64,000 bases of DNA from Phormidium tenue FACHB-886 (GTDB lineage: Bacteria; Cyanobacteriota; Cyanobacteriia; Elainellales; Elainellaceae): positions 248,001 to 312,000 of the forward strand of contig NZ_JACXWX010000003.1 in the NCBI RefSeq assembly GCF_014764505.1, read 5' to 3'. Of this stretch, positions 24,754 through 34,339 are shown in pieces. A program made the translations under genes and the position numbers. The notes beneath the pieces were generated by a model. That model saw nothing but the letters and a program-made list of their open reading frames with translations, was not told the origin of the DNA and did no database searches. How positions within the stretch are numbered: the stretch's first letter is position 1; each line of letters starts with the position of its first letter.

Positions 24754-25280
24754 GTCTCAATATTTCGTATTAGCCAAATAACAGAGGCTAGGCTTCTAGC
24801 GCCAAAATTCCATGCTGCTGAGCTGGAAAGAGTCCAAAAAATTTACTTAAACTTTAAAAAGCAACTTTATTAATCTGCCTGCAGGAAGATTCAGTAAGTT
24901 TCCTGGCTTGTCCGGATGAGCGGTTAAGACCGTTGGATTAGCGAATTAAGTGTACATAAAGCCAGGGGAAAACCATAGTAATGAGTTGACGCGATATGTG
25001 AAAATCTGAGCGAAATTTGTATGATATTGCTCTCAACGATAGAACAAGTTTTTGAGCGAGAACTTGAGCTGTTTGAGCGGCTAGTATCTTCTACAAATGA
25101 TTCCTCCATTGTCTTCGGAGGATGTCTGAAAGATTGCTTTTTGCGCCTTGAGATTTCGATCGAACAAGTTCTTTCAAACATCTTCTTAGAGCCAATATCG
25201 ATAATCAACTGTTGCCAGGTTGTCAATATTGTCTCAACGCTACCTAACTCTTTACACGCGCTGTCACGTTTCAGGTTCCG
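24754..25280 (+). promoter_or_regulatory. Long leader of the M23 peptidase gene; possible structured RNA (candidate c-di-AMP-type riboswitch)
   Basis: About 530 bases precede the peptidase gene. CCTGGCTT (24902-24909) can pair with AAGCCAGG (24959-24966), enclosing a CGGT-TAAG-ACCG hairpin (24921-24932). The segment GCGAATTAAG ... AGCCAGGGGAAAACC (24951-24974) loosely resembles the conserved GAAT and GCCGGGGGAACC elements of ydaO (c-di-AMP) riboswitches, which often precede murein hydrolase genes. The match is imperfect and was judged by eye. A second small hairpin (TCCTCC/GGAGGA) lies near 25102-25122. An 87-codon open frame from 25021 ends in ATGA overlapping the peptidase start. It may be chance. 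Confidence 0.35.
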
Positions 25281-27557
25281 ATGAAGCATTTCTCTAAATC
25301 AATTGGGCAGTGTCTGATGACTGTCCTGATGACTTCTACCATTCTCGAAATCTACACCCTACCCCTCTTCGGTTCATCCACTTCAGAGGCTGCTCCTGCT
25401 CCACCTGAAGCCGATCGCGTCACCCCTGAAGCAACACCAGCCTCAGTTACGGTGCCAATAGTTGCTCCACCTGAAGCAGTCTCGATCGAGATTTCCCCTG
25501 CCGCCTCAGCCCCGATTGTAGAGATTGCTCCCGCTCCTGCGGCTGACACGCCTCCCTCCCCTGAACCGTCCTCTGAAGTTCTCTCCCCTGAAGCACCGCC
25601 TCCTGCGGCAGCCTCTGTTCCTCCCGCAGTGCCGAGCGCTTCTCCTGCACCAGCAGCTCCTTCCCCAGCTGCAAGTCCAGCAAGTAGTGCTCCGGCATCC
25701 CTTGGCACCAATAGCTCGACTGCAGCACCCAGTAAAAGACTAGCTGCCGCTAGACAAACAATCGCTGACAAGCTAGCAACCTTAGTCAATCGCGATCGGG
25801 TGGCGCAAGAATCGCAGCTTCAGCAAAACCTGATGGCATTAGCCGTCTATTATGCGCAGATCGGCGAATTTGAAGATGCTCGCGAAGTTGCCCAACACCC
25901 CGCTCTGTCGCTAGAAGTGCAGACGACAATCCTCGCCGAAATTGCACAAATTGAACAGATTGTGGCTCAAGTTGGCGAGCAACCGCAGCCCGGACAACCT
26001 CCTCAAGCAGATCAGGCTGCTCAAGGAGCTGCTGTTGCCGTGAACAGCGCTGAAGACTCTAGCAAAACAGCTGAAAACACCAACCCTACACCCACTACAG
26101 TTGCCACAGCCGTTAATACTGAAGCTATTGCTGACCCAGGCTATTGGACAGTTCCCGCTACACCCGAACTACTCCAGCCTTATCTTAGCGATCGCTGCCT
26201 CAAACCATCGGTGGCTACCACGTCTGCAGTTTCCACAACCCCGAAACCTAGTACCGCTGCCTCATCCACTCGCCGCTCTCCCTTTCTAGCGATTGGAAAA
26301 CAGGCAGCTACTCGCCTCAAAACCCTCAGTGGAACGTTGACCGCAACTGTATCCCCCACTCAAGCTCCCACTCAGTCAGCTCAACCCAGTTCTCAGGCTG
26401 TCAAACTGCCTGTGACTATTAACCAGACTGTAATCGTCAGCCGAATTGCACCCATCCGCCCTGCGCCTGCTGTGTCTTCTCCGATCGCTCAACCCAGTAC
26501 TACTCAGTCAGCCCAATCGGGTAGGCTAGCTGAACGCCCAGGCGAAAACGCTCTGAGTAATGCAATTGCCAAACCCCTGCTGGAGGCACCAACGCTGGCG
26601 ATTGGTTCTGTTGCAGAGCAGACTGATATCCAGCTGCAACCCCTCCAACCTAGTTTCAGTGAGAGGGCTCAGCTCCCTCCGCAGCTAGAAGTCGATCGGC
26701 TAGCAGAAAATGCGATTGCTACGTCTTTTGATCAAATGGGTGTTGGGATTCCAAAATCGCTAGAGTCGCTGGTTGCAGGCTGGTTCCATGGTAGATCTGG
26801 GCTGCCACTCGAGATGAATCGCCAGCCGCTTTCGGTAACTCTAGAAGCTTCACCAGCGGATGGTTCACTGCTACCAGAAGATTCCTACATCCCTACGCAA
26901 TTTCAAATTGATAGCACGGTTCTGCCGAGTTTCATTAAGTTAACAAGGGGGGCTACAAAGCTGACATCGCTGCCGCAAACGGCGACTCAACCGACTGCGA
27001 AGTCTGTTGCCGCACCCTCAAATCAGGCTTCTGACTACTGGCGGACGATCGCCACAAACTGTGGAGGGTTGGAATCTGCCAATGCTCAGCAGACCTACGT
27101 GGTAAATCCTGCTGTAAGTAGACAGCTAACCGGCAGCAACATGATCTTCCCCTTACCCATTCCTGCCCAGTTGACCTCTGGCTTTGGCTGGCGGATTCAT
27201 CCCATCCGTGGGGATCGCCGGTTTCACCCTGGCATCGATCTGGGTGCACCATACGGAACGCCAGTGCTGTCAGCCCTAGCGGGTCGAGTAGTTGAAGCAG
27301 GAGAGATGGGCGGCTATGGGCTGGCTGTGATCGTGGAAGCAGCTTCAGGACAGCAGCAAAACCTCTATGCGCACCTGTCGACGATTGCGGTTAAACCAGG
27401 CGATCAGGTACAGCAAGGTAGTGTTTTAGGATTAGTAGGCAGCACGGGCAGCTCGACGGGTCCACACCTCCACTTTGAAACGCTGCTGCCTACTACTGAA
27501 GGCTGGACTGCAGTTGATCCGTTGGCGGCGGTGACGCTAGCAGCGGCTTCCCAGTAG
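25281..27557 (+). CDS. Secreted M23-family metallopeptidase with a long Pro/Ala/Gln-rich stalk
   Basis: 758 residues. An N-terminal hydrophobic segment (about 8-32) acts as signal or anchor. Residues about 35-150 are Ala/Pro/Ser-rich. A short helical part around 160-230 (ARQTIADKLATLVNRDRVAQ, YYAQIGEFEDAREVAQ) is TPR-like. More low-complexity sequence follows to about 620. The peptidase occupies about 625-745 with the zinc ligands in 'FHPGIDLGAPYGTP' and 'GPHLHFETL' intact, and 'PIPAQLTSGFGWRIHPI' at its start. It would cleave peptidoglycan peptides in the periplasm, for example during cell separation or wall growth. The long stalk suggests reach across the thick cyanobacterial wall. Confidence 0.95.
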   Translation: MKHFSKSIGQCLMTVLMTSTILEIYTLPLFGSSTSEAAPAPPEADRVTPEATPASVTVPIVAPPEAVSIEISPAASAPIVEIAPAPAADTPPSPEPSSEVLSPEAPPPAAASVPPAVPSASPAPAAPSPAASPASSAPASLGTNSSTAAPSKRLAAARQTIADKLATLVNRDRVAQESQLQQNLMALAVYYAQIGEFEDAREVAQHPALSLEVQTTILAEIAQIEQIVAQVGEQPQPGQPPQADQAAQGAAVAVNSAEDSSKTAENTNPTPTTVATAVNTEAIADPGYWTVPATPELLQPYLSDRCLKPSVATTSAVSTTPKPSTAASSTRRSPFLAIGKQAATRLKTLSGTLTATVSPTQAPTQSAQPSSQAVKLPVTINQTVIVSRIAPIRPAPAVSSPIAQPSTTQSAQSGRLAERPGENALSNAIAKPLLEAPTLAIGSVAEQTDIQLQPLQPSFSERAQLPPQLEVDRLAENAIATSFDQMGVGIPKSLESLVAGWFHGRSGLPLEMNRQPLSVTLEASPADGSLLPEDSYIPTQFQIDSTVLPSFIKLTRGATKLTSLPQTATQPTAKSVAAPSNQASDYWRTIATNCGGLESANAQQTYVVNPAVSRQLTGSNMIFPLPIPAQLTSGFGWRIHPIRGDRRFHPGIDLGAPYGTPVLSALAGRVVEAGEMGGYGLAVIVEAASGQQQNLYAHLSTIAVKPGDQVQQGSVLGLVGSTGSSTGPHLHFETLLPTTEGWTAVDPLAAVTLAAASQ

Positions 27558-27953
27558 TGAATGGCTGCAACGACGCAGTTTTCCTCTGGCAATATTCACA
27601 TGTTTGCATTCGGACTTTGCACGGATGCAAACATGCGGATCTCTACCCATTCCTTCATCAAGTAGGACTTACTCAATATTGCTGAAAAGCTGTCAATCTC
27701 AAAACAGTAGCTCCAACACTTAGGTGAATTTACCGTTTTCTTAGAATAAAGATTTCATAAAAGTAGAGGGTCTATTAGTAAAACCGTCCAAATTTCTGCA
27801 AATCTGCTGTAAATGTTATAAAAATATGCCAGCTTGACCCATATTGCCTGTTCTCAACCTGCTGGATCTTCTGTAGAAAACTCAAAAGAATCGGGCACCC
27901 TAAAAGCAATTTGGTTCTGCTGTTGCGTTCCTGTATACCCCATTTCATCAACT
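27558..27953. other. Intergenic region with a hairpin
   Basis: About 400 bases. A hairpin at 27599-27635 (11-bp stem CATGTTTGCAT with its complement, 15-base loop) lies 42 bases after the peptidase stop and may end that transcript. The remainder is AT-rich and should carry the promoter of the sugar-nucleotide genes. The frame upstream of the decarboxylase start at 27954 is open but does not look coding. Confidence 0.5.
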
Positions 27954-28922
27954 ATGCGAATTCTAGTGACAGGCGGTGCGGGCTTTATTGGTTCCCACCT
28001 GATCGATCGCTTAATGGCTCAAGGGCATGAAGTGATTTGCCTAGACAACTTTTACACTGGGCACAAGCGGAACATTCTCAAATGGATGAATCATCCTTTC
28101 TTTGAGCTAATCCGGCATGATATCACAGAGCCAATCCGGCTAGAAGTGGATCAAATCTATCACTTGGCTTGTCCAGCATCGCCAGTCCACTACCAATACA
28201 ACCCCGTCAAAACCATTAAAACAAATGTAATGGGAACGCTGAACATGCTGGGTTTAGCGAAGCGGGTCAAGGCGCGGTTTCTTTTAGCGTCTACCTCTGA
28301 AGTCTATGGTGATCCCGAAGTTCACCCGCAAACAGAAGACTATCGGGGCAACGTTAACCCGATCGGTATTCGCAGCTGCTACGACGAAGGCAAACGAGTT
28401 GCAGAGACGCTAGCGTTTGACTACCATCGGCAAAACGATGTGGATATTCGCGTGGTGCGAATTTTCAACACTTATGGTCCACGGATGTTGGAGAACGACG
28501 GACGTGTCGTCAGCAATCTTGTGGTACAGGCGCTCAAAGGACAGCCCTTGACGGTATATGGGGACGGTTCTCAAACGCGTAGTTTCTGCTATGTCTCTGA
28601 TCTGGTTGAAGGACTGATGCGCTTGATGAACGGCGATCATATTGGTCCAGTCAACTTAGGTAACCCCGGTGAATACACTATTCTAGAGCTGGCAAAAACT
28701 GTGCAAGAAATGGTAAATCCTGACACTGAAGTTAGGTTTGAACCCCTGCCGCAGGATGACCCCCGCCGCCGTAAGCCAGATATCACTAAAGCACAAAGCT
28801 GGCTAGGCTGGCAGCCTACCGTACCGCTTCATGAAGGGCTCCGGCTAACGATCGACGATTTTCGCTCGCGCATGACCGATCCAGCTCCTGTTGAAGCTAT
28901 ATCGTCTCCAAGCAAAATCTAG
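27954..28922 (+). CDS. UDP-glucuronate decarboxylase-type NAD-dependent epimerase/dehydratase
   Basis: 322 residues from ATG 27954, the standard place for the Rossmann motif '[19 protein letters not shown]'. Further family motifs are '[11 protein letters not shown]', '[20 protein letters not shown]', the catalytic Tyr and Lys in '[11 protein letters not shown]', and '[10 protein letters not shown]'. These are highly characteristic of UDP-xylose synthase, which oxidises and decarboxylates UDP-glucuronate to UDP-xylose. The next gene makes UDP-glucuronate, so the two form a pathway supplying xylose for extracellular polysaccharide. Confidence 0.95.
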   Translation: MRILVTGGAGFIGSHLIDRLMAQGHEVICLDNFYTGHKRNILKWMNHPFFELIRHDITEPIRLEVDQIYHLACPASPVHYQYNPVKTIKTNVMGTLNMLGLAKRVKARFLLASTSEVYGDPEVHPQTEDYRGNVNPIGIRSCYDEGKRVAETLAFDYHRQNDVDIRVVRIFNTYGPRMLENDGRVVSNLVVQALKGQPLTVYGDGSQTRSFCYVSDLVEGLMRLMNGDHIGPVNLGNPGEYTILELAKTVQEMVNPDTEVRFEPLPQDDPRRRKPDITKAQSWLGWQPTVPLHEGLRLTIDDFRSRMTDPAPVEAISSPSKI

Positions 28923-29047
28923 GGAAATATAAACTGTCTGGTTCAGACTTGCTTGTTTGAGTTTGAACCTGTAGGTTTGAAAGCTTTGCTTATTTGCTGT
29001 TGAGCTGTCTGAACAAGTTTGTACACATTCACTGCTGAGGATCTAAT

Positions 29048-30436
29048 ATGCGTGTATGCGTCATTGGTACGGGATACGTTGGCTTAGTAACAGGCGTTTG
29101 TTTAGCACATATTGGACATCATGTAATCTGCGTTGACAATAATGAAGAGAAAGTCAAGCTGATGCAGTCTGGGCAATCGCCAATCTTTGAGCCAGGGCTC
29201 TCGGAACTAATGCAGGGTGCTATTCAAAGCCAGCGAATTGAATTCACTACCGATTTAGCAGCAGGCGTGGCGCACGGCGAGGTTTTATTTATCGCCGTTG
29301 GTACGCCTCCTTTGCCCACAGGTGAAAGCGATACACGCTACGTAGAAGCAGTCGCTCGTGGTATTGGCGCTCATCTTAACGGTGGCTACAAGGTGATCGT
29401 GAATAAATCAACGGTGCCGATCGGCTCTGGTGACTGGGTGCGGATGCTGGTGCTGGACGGCGTCGCAGAACGGCAGCAGGCAACGGTGACAGCGGGCGGT
29501 GGTACAATCACCACAGAAATTACCGCAGATTTTGATGTAGTAAGCAATCCGGAGTTTCTGCGCGAAGGCTGTGCCATCTACGACACCTTCAACCCTGACC
29601 GAATTGTGTTGGGCGGCAACAGCCAGCGAGCAGTCGGCATGATGCGAGAGCTGTATGCACCGATCGTGTCTCGTGAGTTTGCGGAAGATAAGCATCTGCC
29701 AACTGTACCGATCGTTGTGACTGACCTTAGTTCGGCGGAAATGGTGAAGTATGCTTCAAACGCCTTCCTGGCAACCAAAATTAGCTTCATCAACGAGGTT
29801 GCGAATATCTGCGATCGCGTGGGCGCAGACGTGACTCAGGTGGCTAAGGGAATTGGTTTAGATTCGCGAATCGGCAACAAGTTTTTGCAGGCTGGCATTG
29901 GCTGGGGCGGCTCCTGTTTCCCCAAAGATGTGTCAGCGCTGATCCACACGGCAGATGACTATGGTTATGAGGCCCAACTGCTGAAGGCAGCGGTAACAGT
30001 GAACCAGCGCCAGCGGATGATCGCGCTAGAAAAACTTCAGCAGGTGCTAAAAATCCTCAAGGGCAAAACGATCGGTCTGCTGGGTCTAACCTTTAAGCCG
30101 GACACAGACGATCTGCGGGATGCGCCTGCCCTCGACCTGATTGAGCATCTGCACCGTTTGGGAGCAAGAGTCAAAGCGTATGACCCACTCGTTTCTCAAA
30201 GCGGCATGCGCTACGGATTGTCAAATGTGATCGTGGAGACAGACGCAGAACGCTTGGCAGATGGCTGTGATGCCCTTGTGTTAGTAACAGATTGGAGCCA
30301 GTTTCGGACGCTCGACTACAAAAAGATGGCTCAGCTCATGAGCCATCCGGTGATGATCGATGGTCGTAATTTCTTAGATCAGCAAGCGCTAGAAGCGGAT
30401 GGCTTCCGCTATGTAGGGATCGGTCGCCAAGGCTAA
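29048..30436 (+). CDS. ugd: UDP-glucose 6-dehydrogenase
   Basis: 462 residues, typical for the family. N-terminal 'VIGTGYVGLVTGVCLAHIGH' binds NAD. 'SNPEFLREGCAIYD' and the catalytic Cys in 'GWGGSCFPKDVSALI' are intact. The C-terminal UDP-binding domain has 'LGLTFKPDTDDLRDAPAL'. It oxidises UDP-glucose twice to UDP-glucuronate, the substrate of the preceding gene's product. A GAGGATC ribosome site precedes the start. A strong hairpin follows the stop at 30455-30485. Confidence 0.97.
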   Translation: MRVCVIGTGYVGLVTGVCLAHIGHHVICVDNNEEKVKLMQSGQSPIFEPGLSELMQGAIQSQRIEFTTDLAAGVAHGEVLFIAVGTPPLPTGESDTRYVEAVARGIGAHLNGGYKVIVNKSTVPIGSGDWVRMLVLDGVAERQQATVTAGGGTITTEITADFDVVSNPEFLREGCAIYDTFNPDRIVLGGNSQRAVGMMRELYAPIVSREFAEDKHLPTVPIVVTDLSSAEMVKYASNAFLATKISFINEVANICDRVGADVTQVAKGIGLDSRIGNKFLQAGIGWGGSCFPKDVSALIHTADDYGYEAQLLKAAVTVNQRQRMIALEKLQQVLKILKGKTIGLLGLTFKPDTDDLRDAPALDLIEHLHRLGARVKAYDPLVSQSGMRYGLSNVIVETDAERLADGCDALVLVTDWSQFRTLDYKKMAQLMSHPVMIDGRNFLDQQALEADGFRYVGIGRQG

Positions 30437-30454
30437 GGGTTCTCTCAAAAGTTG

Positions 30455-30485
30455 AATGGTACAGCAGTGCCGCTGCTGTACCATT
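30455..30485 (+). terminator. Hairpin after ugd, directly before the endonuclease V start
   Basis: A perfect 13-bp stem (30455-30467 with 30473-30485, AATGGTACAGCAG type) with loop TGCCG, 19 bases after ugd and six bases before the nfi ATG at 30491. No T-run follows, so it may instead mask the nfi ribosome site. Confidence 0.6.
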
Positions 30486-30490
30486 ACTGT

Positions 30491-31207
30491 ATGAAAATTC
30501 CTCGTCATGACTGGAACCTGACTCCTGAAGCAGCGATCGCGCTCCAACAGACTCTCCGTAGTGAAATTATTTTAGAGGATCAGCTGGGTGAGGTGCAGAC
30601 CGTTGCAGGGGTTGATGTGGGGTTTGAGGATGACGGCAGTATCACGAGAGCGGCGATTGCCGTCCTTCATTTTCCATCTTTGCGACTTCAGGAGCGGGCG
30701 ATCGCCCGTCGTCCGACTAGCTTCCCTTACATTCCGGGTCTGCTTTCGTTTCGGGAAGCGCCTGCCGTTTTAGAAGCATTAGAAAAGCTGAAGACCCCGC
30801 CCGATCTACTGCTGTGCGACGGACAGGGCATTGCGCATCCTCGCCGTTTTGGGATTGCCTGCCATATTGGGCTATTGGCAGATCTGCCAGCCATTGGCGT
30901 TGGAAAATCCCTGCTGGTGGGCAAGCATGCCGAAGCACCTGATGAAAAAGGAGCTTGGACCCCGCTGCTGCATAAGGGCGAGACGATCGGCGCAGTGCTG
31001 CGGACTCGTCTAGGAACCAAACCGCTTTACATCTCTCCGGGACATCGGATCAGCTTAGAGAGATCGATCGACTTTGTAATGCGCTGCACAACTAGGTACC
31101 GCCTGCCAGAAACAACACGCCAAGCCCATAAGCTTGCTTCAGAGACACCTCTTGCAGAACTGGAGGCTGAGCAAACAGAGGATGCACAGCTATCGCTGGG
31201 ATTTTAG
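30491..31207 (+). CDS. nfi: Endonuclease V (deoxyinosine 3'-endonuclease)
   Basis: About 238 residues from the ATG at 30491. Family motifs are intact: '[12 protein letters not shown]' with the first metal-binding Asp, '[15 protein letters not shown]' (PYVSG-like wedge with Glu), '[21 protein letters not shown]' with the second Asp region, and '[10 protein letters not shown]'. It nicks DNA near deoxyinosine from adenine deamination. It is unrelated to its polysaccharide neighbours and lies in the gap between ugd and the convergent GT2 gene. Confidence 0.96.
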   Translation: MKIPRHDWNLTPEAAIALQQTLRSEIILEDQLGEVQTVAGVDVGFEDDGSITRAAIAVLHFPSLRLQERAIARRPTSFPYIPGLLSFREAPAVLEALEKLKTPPDLLLCDGQGIAHPRRFGIACHIGLLADLPAIGVGKSLLVGKHAEAPDEKGAWTPLLHKGETIGAVLRTRLGTKPLYISPGHRISLERSIDFVMRCTTRYRLPETTRQAHKLASETPLAELEAEQTEDAQLSLGF

Positions 31208-31234
31208 CGCTGGGATTTTAGGACGAACGCGCCT

Positions 31235-32701
31235 CTAACCTTCCTCCTTGACTACATCTAGCCAAACCTCATCGCTGCCGTGATGCACCGTCTTTACCCA
31301 CTTCAGCCGCTTTGGACGCACTGCCATCCGGGCTGTAGTGCTTGCCACTACAGGCAGCCAGTGCAGCATATAGAGCGTACCAAACAGCGTATGGATTAGC
31401 GTCAGCAGCGCCAACGGCAGCCGCCTGTGTTTGTTACCCTCTTTTGGCTGAGAGCGCCCACGCGTGCGGCGCAACCCTGCATACATACCCATCATCGACA
31501 GAGTGATCGTAAAGCTGGTGACAGGCAAAAGCATCGGCGAGCTATTGCGGACAAACGCCATCAAAAAGTCTGGAACTGCTGCTGTGGGCAAGGCATATTG
31601 AAATAGCCAGAACAAAAACAGGTCGATCGTCTTCTTTGTACCCAGTCGGTTTTTGGCTATTAGCCGCCAGTAGTCAAAATAGCGCTGATAGCCGCCTTCT
31701 GCCCAGCGATTGCGCTGATGCCATAGGCCAATTGCCCGTGTCACCCCTTCTTCGCCCACAGCAGGGTGCATCAGCAGATCAATTTCCCACTGATCCAAAT
31801 GCAGGCGGAAGGTTAGATCCAAATCATCAGTAATAGTCTTCTCATTCCAGCCGCCGCAGCGTTCTAAGGCTGCCCGTCGAACAAATTGACCATTACCGCG
31901 CAGCTCGCCCAGCCCACCGATGGCAATTCGCCGCCGTTGCAAAACACCATCGATCGCCATTTCCGCCTGCTGCCCTCTTGTCCAAAGATTAGTGGCGGCA
32001 TTAACAATTGCCTTTCGCACCTGTACCGCGCCTAGCTTTTCACGCTGAAACATAGGCACGATTTGCCGCAGCAGATCGCTTGGCACTTGGGCATCAGCAT
32101 CAAAAACGGCAATAATTTCGCCTTGAGTTGCAGGCAACACTTGGTTTAGTGCCCCTGATTTGCCACCGCCTGCGTTGGGCAAGCGATGAACCACATTGAG
32201 CTGCTGGTACTCTCTGGCAAGCCGATCGAGGACTAAAGCGGTTCGGTCGGTGCTGGCATCATTAATAATCCACAGATCATATCGATCGGTAGGGTAATCC
32301 AGGCTACATAAATCCTCAACCAATGCCGCGATCACGGCTTCCTCGTTTTTTGCCGCTACCATGAGCGACACATAGGGATAGTCGTCAGGATTATCGCTGT
32401 TGAGGGAGGCAGGCACGGGAATTTCGCGGGCACAAAGCAGCCGCAAAAAGTGCAAGCCAAACACTGTCATTAAGCCCCAAACAAACCAAACTCCCCAGGC
32501 TGAAAGGTGGAGAGCAATTGTGCTGCTCCAGATCAGGGAGAGAGCGATCGCGGCTTTCTGTCGACGTCCCTCTAAGCCGCGATCATAGTCATGCAAGGTT
32601 AGCTCATTCAAATCGGCAGATGCACCCAATTGACTAGACGGGCGTGAGTGGATTGGCAGATCGCTGTAGGAATCGCTTTCGAGCCAGGAATTCTCCTGCA
32701 T
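31235..32701 (-). CDS. Membrane glycosyltransferase family 2 (cellulose-synthase-like)
   Basis: 488 residues. Two hydrophobic helices near residues 50-90 come first, then a processive GT-A domain with 'VSLMVAAKNEEAVIAALV', 'NDASTDRTALVLD', 'AVFDADAQVPSDLL' (DXD), 'TDDLDLTFRL' and 'HQRNRWAEGGYQR' (the QxxRW motif). Further membrane helices follow around 345-450. This D, D, D, QxxRW set is that of beta-glucan, chitin or hyaluronan-type synthases that polymerise and export a chain. The first 68 bases overlap the end of the radical SAM gene in another frame. No SD is obvious. It probably uses a UDP-sugar, possibly made by the ugd pathway next door. Confidence 0.93.
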   Translation of the reverse strand: MQENSWLESDSYSDLPIHSRPSSQLGASADLNELTLHDYDRGLEGRRQKAAIALSLIWSSTIALHLSAWGVWFVWGLMTVFGLHFLRLLCAREIPVPASLNSDNPDDYPYVSLMVAAKNEEAVIAALVEDLCSLDYPTDRYDLWIINDASTDRTALVLDRLAREYQQLNVVHRLPNAGGGKSGALNQVLPATQGEIIAVFDADAQVPSDLLRQIVPMFQREKLGAVQVRKAIVNAATNLWTRGQQAEMAIDGVLQRRRIAIGGLGELRGNGQFVRRAALERCGGWNEKTITDDLDLTFRLHLDQWEIDLLMHPAVGEEGVTRAIGLWHQRNRWAEGGYQRYFDYWRLIAKNRLGTKKTIDLFLFWLFQYALPTAAVPDFLMAFVRNSSPMLLPVTSFTITLSMMGMYAGLRRTRGRSQPKEGNKHRRLPLALLTLIHTLFGTLYMLHWLPVVASTTARMAVRPKRLKWVKTVHHGSDEVWLDVVKEEG

Positions 32702-33629
32702 AGGTCATTTGATTAAGGAACCAATACTTGTCTAAACCCTTGAAGAAGCTGGGGATGAGGTAGCACCAAACCGTACAGCCTTCACACACCGCTAGTTTGC
32801 CCTGCGACTGGCGGAATTTCTCGACCTCTTCTGACTCGCGGTACAGCTCATACAGCTTACCCGCGATCGGTACAGCAGATTGGGCAAAGTGATAGCAGGG
32901 GAGGAGCAACTCATCGTTAGGTGAGATTGCAATCACAGCATCCACCGCTTTACAGCGTGGATTGTTCGTGTCGTTGCCTCCCGCCTCAATGAACGCCAAT
33001 GCAGCTTTATTGTAGCCAACATTACGGTACTGTCGGGCAGCAGATTCTATCGCTTTGGCGATCTCAGGGGTGGGATTCTTCTTGTTGTTGTAATGTTCGT
33101 GGGCGGTAAAGGCGGGATTGAGCCAGACTCGTACGCCCAGCTTTTCGCCCAGTATGGCAATCTCACCAATGCGATCGAAGTTCTGGGCGGTAACAGTGTG
33201 GTTGAGGACGGGGAACTCCCCCAGCGACAGAGCGATCTTGACAGATTCTACAAGGGTGTCGAAGATTTTGGTACCACGGGAGTGGTCGTGGGTTTCGGCA
33301 TCGGCTCCATCTAGCGAGAAGTTGAGGAAGTCTACTAACCCCCGCATTGCCTCAGCTTTTTGAGGATACAGGATGGTGTTGGTCGTCATACTGGTCAAAA
33401 AGCCTTGCTGCTTAGCTTCGGCAAAAATTTCTGCAACATCCGATCGCAGCAGAGGTTCACCGCCAGTAAAGTCTACGTACTTTGTACCCAACCGTCGCAA
33501 ATCGCGCAAGTTGTGCTGAATTGTTTCAAAGCTAGCTTCCTTTCCAGGCTCTAGCGCCCAGATGTCGCAAAAGTGGCAGCGAGCATTGCAACGATAGGTC
33601 AAATAATAGTTCGCAACAAGAGGGGGCAT
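32634..33629 (-). CDS. Radical SAM protein with C-terminal cysteine cluster
   Basis: 331 residues. The radical SAM iron-sulfur motif is 'YLTYRCNARCHFCDIW' (CX3CX2C), followed by 'VDFTGGEPLLRSDVAE' for S-adenosylmethionine binding. The C-terminal part has further Cys ('NPRCKAVDA', 'LLPCYHF', 'CEGCTVWC'), as in SPASM or twitch-type enzymes with extra clusters. The reaction is unknown. It overlaps the membrane GT2 gene by 68 bases, so the two are almost certainly translated from one mRNA. A role in tailoring or regulating the polysaccharide made by that GT2 is inferred from this. Confidence 0.94.
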   Translation of the reverse strand: MPPLVANYYLTYRCNARCHFCDIWALEPGKEASFETIQHNLRDLRRLGTKYVDFTGGEPLLRSDVAEIFAEAKQQGFLTSMTTNTILYPQKAEAMRGLVDFLNFSLDGADAETHDHSRGTKIFDTLVESVKIALSLGEFPVLNHTVTAQNFDRIGEIAILGEKLGVRVWLNPAFTAHEHYNNKKNPTPEIAKAIESAARQYRNVGYNKAALAFIEAGGNDTNNPRCKAVDAVIAISPNDELLLPCYHFAQSAVPIAGKLYELYRESEEVEKFRQSQGKLAVCEGCTVWCYLIPSFFKGLDKYWFLNQMTYAGEFLARKRFLQRSANPLTPV

Positions 33630-34339
33630 AGGCGTTGGAGGGAGTTATCAAGGGTAGAGGCTTTCCGCTATAGTCTTTTGTCGATGATATATAAAAAAAC
33701 CATTGAACTTAATCTAGCAGCTATCAACCTCTAGAAAATTGCTTCCAAGAAAATCAACAGCATGAAATACTACTTTACAGCCGTGCTGGAAATAGTTTAC
33801 CAAGCAGGCAGACCCAAATGAAATCATAAAGAAAATCTATTTGGAGGCAAGCGATTTGGAATTTGAGCTGTGGCTTGACGGCTTCATGACGCCACGTAAG
33901 ACTTTCCAGCACCATAGCAGTACTTTAGCGATCTACTTAGGAGCAGCGATCTGGTAAGTGCAATGAAGACAACCGCTCACGAAGGACAAGCCAAAAACAA
34001 GGACAAGCCAAAAATCAAGACATCTGCAAAATTTGGTTGAGAGCAATTAGCCCTGTGGATGAGGTAAGTTCTAAGGATTCGCTACACCAGCGCCACACGG
34101 CCTCTCTGTGAGCACGCATCAGCATATGAATTACGTTCTGACATAAGACATTCGAGCGGCTGATTACGTTGCACAGTAACAAACTTGCGGTTTGCCTTAA
34201 AGCATTGGCGATCGAACATTGCTTTGATTCAGGCATCAAGAAAAAGTACTTGTAGAATTGTCTGCTTAGAGAAGCGGCATTAAACTTAGTGAGAGTCACA
34301 AAACTCTATCTCATAGACATACCAGGAGTAAGCAGATAT
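33630..34339. other. Gene-poor 710-base intergenic region
   Basis: No convincing gene on either strand. It is AT-rich at its left end. A 16-base unit (AAGGACAAGCCAAAAA) is repeated in tandem at 33982-33997 and 33999-34014. A 25-codon Lys-rich frame from the ATG at 33963 spans this repeat, but it lacks a good ribosome site. The 94-codon minus frame at 34015-34299 resembles nothing recognisable. Confidence 0.5.

Noticed and set aside
24901-24960. A stretch resembling part of a tRNA (GAGCGGTTAAGACCGTTGGATTAGC)
   Set aside because: No acceptor stem or T-loop can be formed; it fits better as part of a leader structure.
24924-25289. 121-codon minus-strand frame opposite the M23 leader
   Set aside because: It overlaps the start of the peptidase and the possible structured leader, with no family resemblance.
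34015-34299. 94-codon minus-strand frame in the 33.6-34.3 kb gap
   Set aside because: No recognisable motif and no ribosome site. It cannot be excluded as a relic gene.
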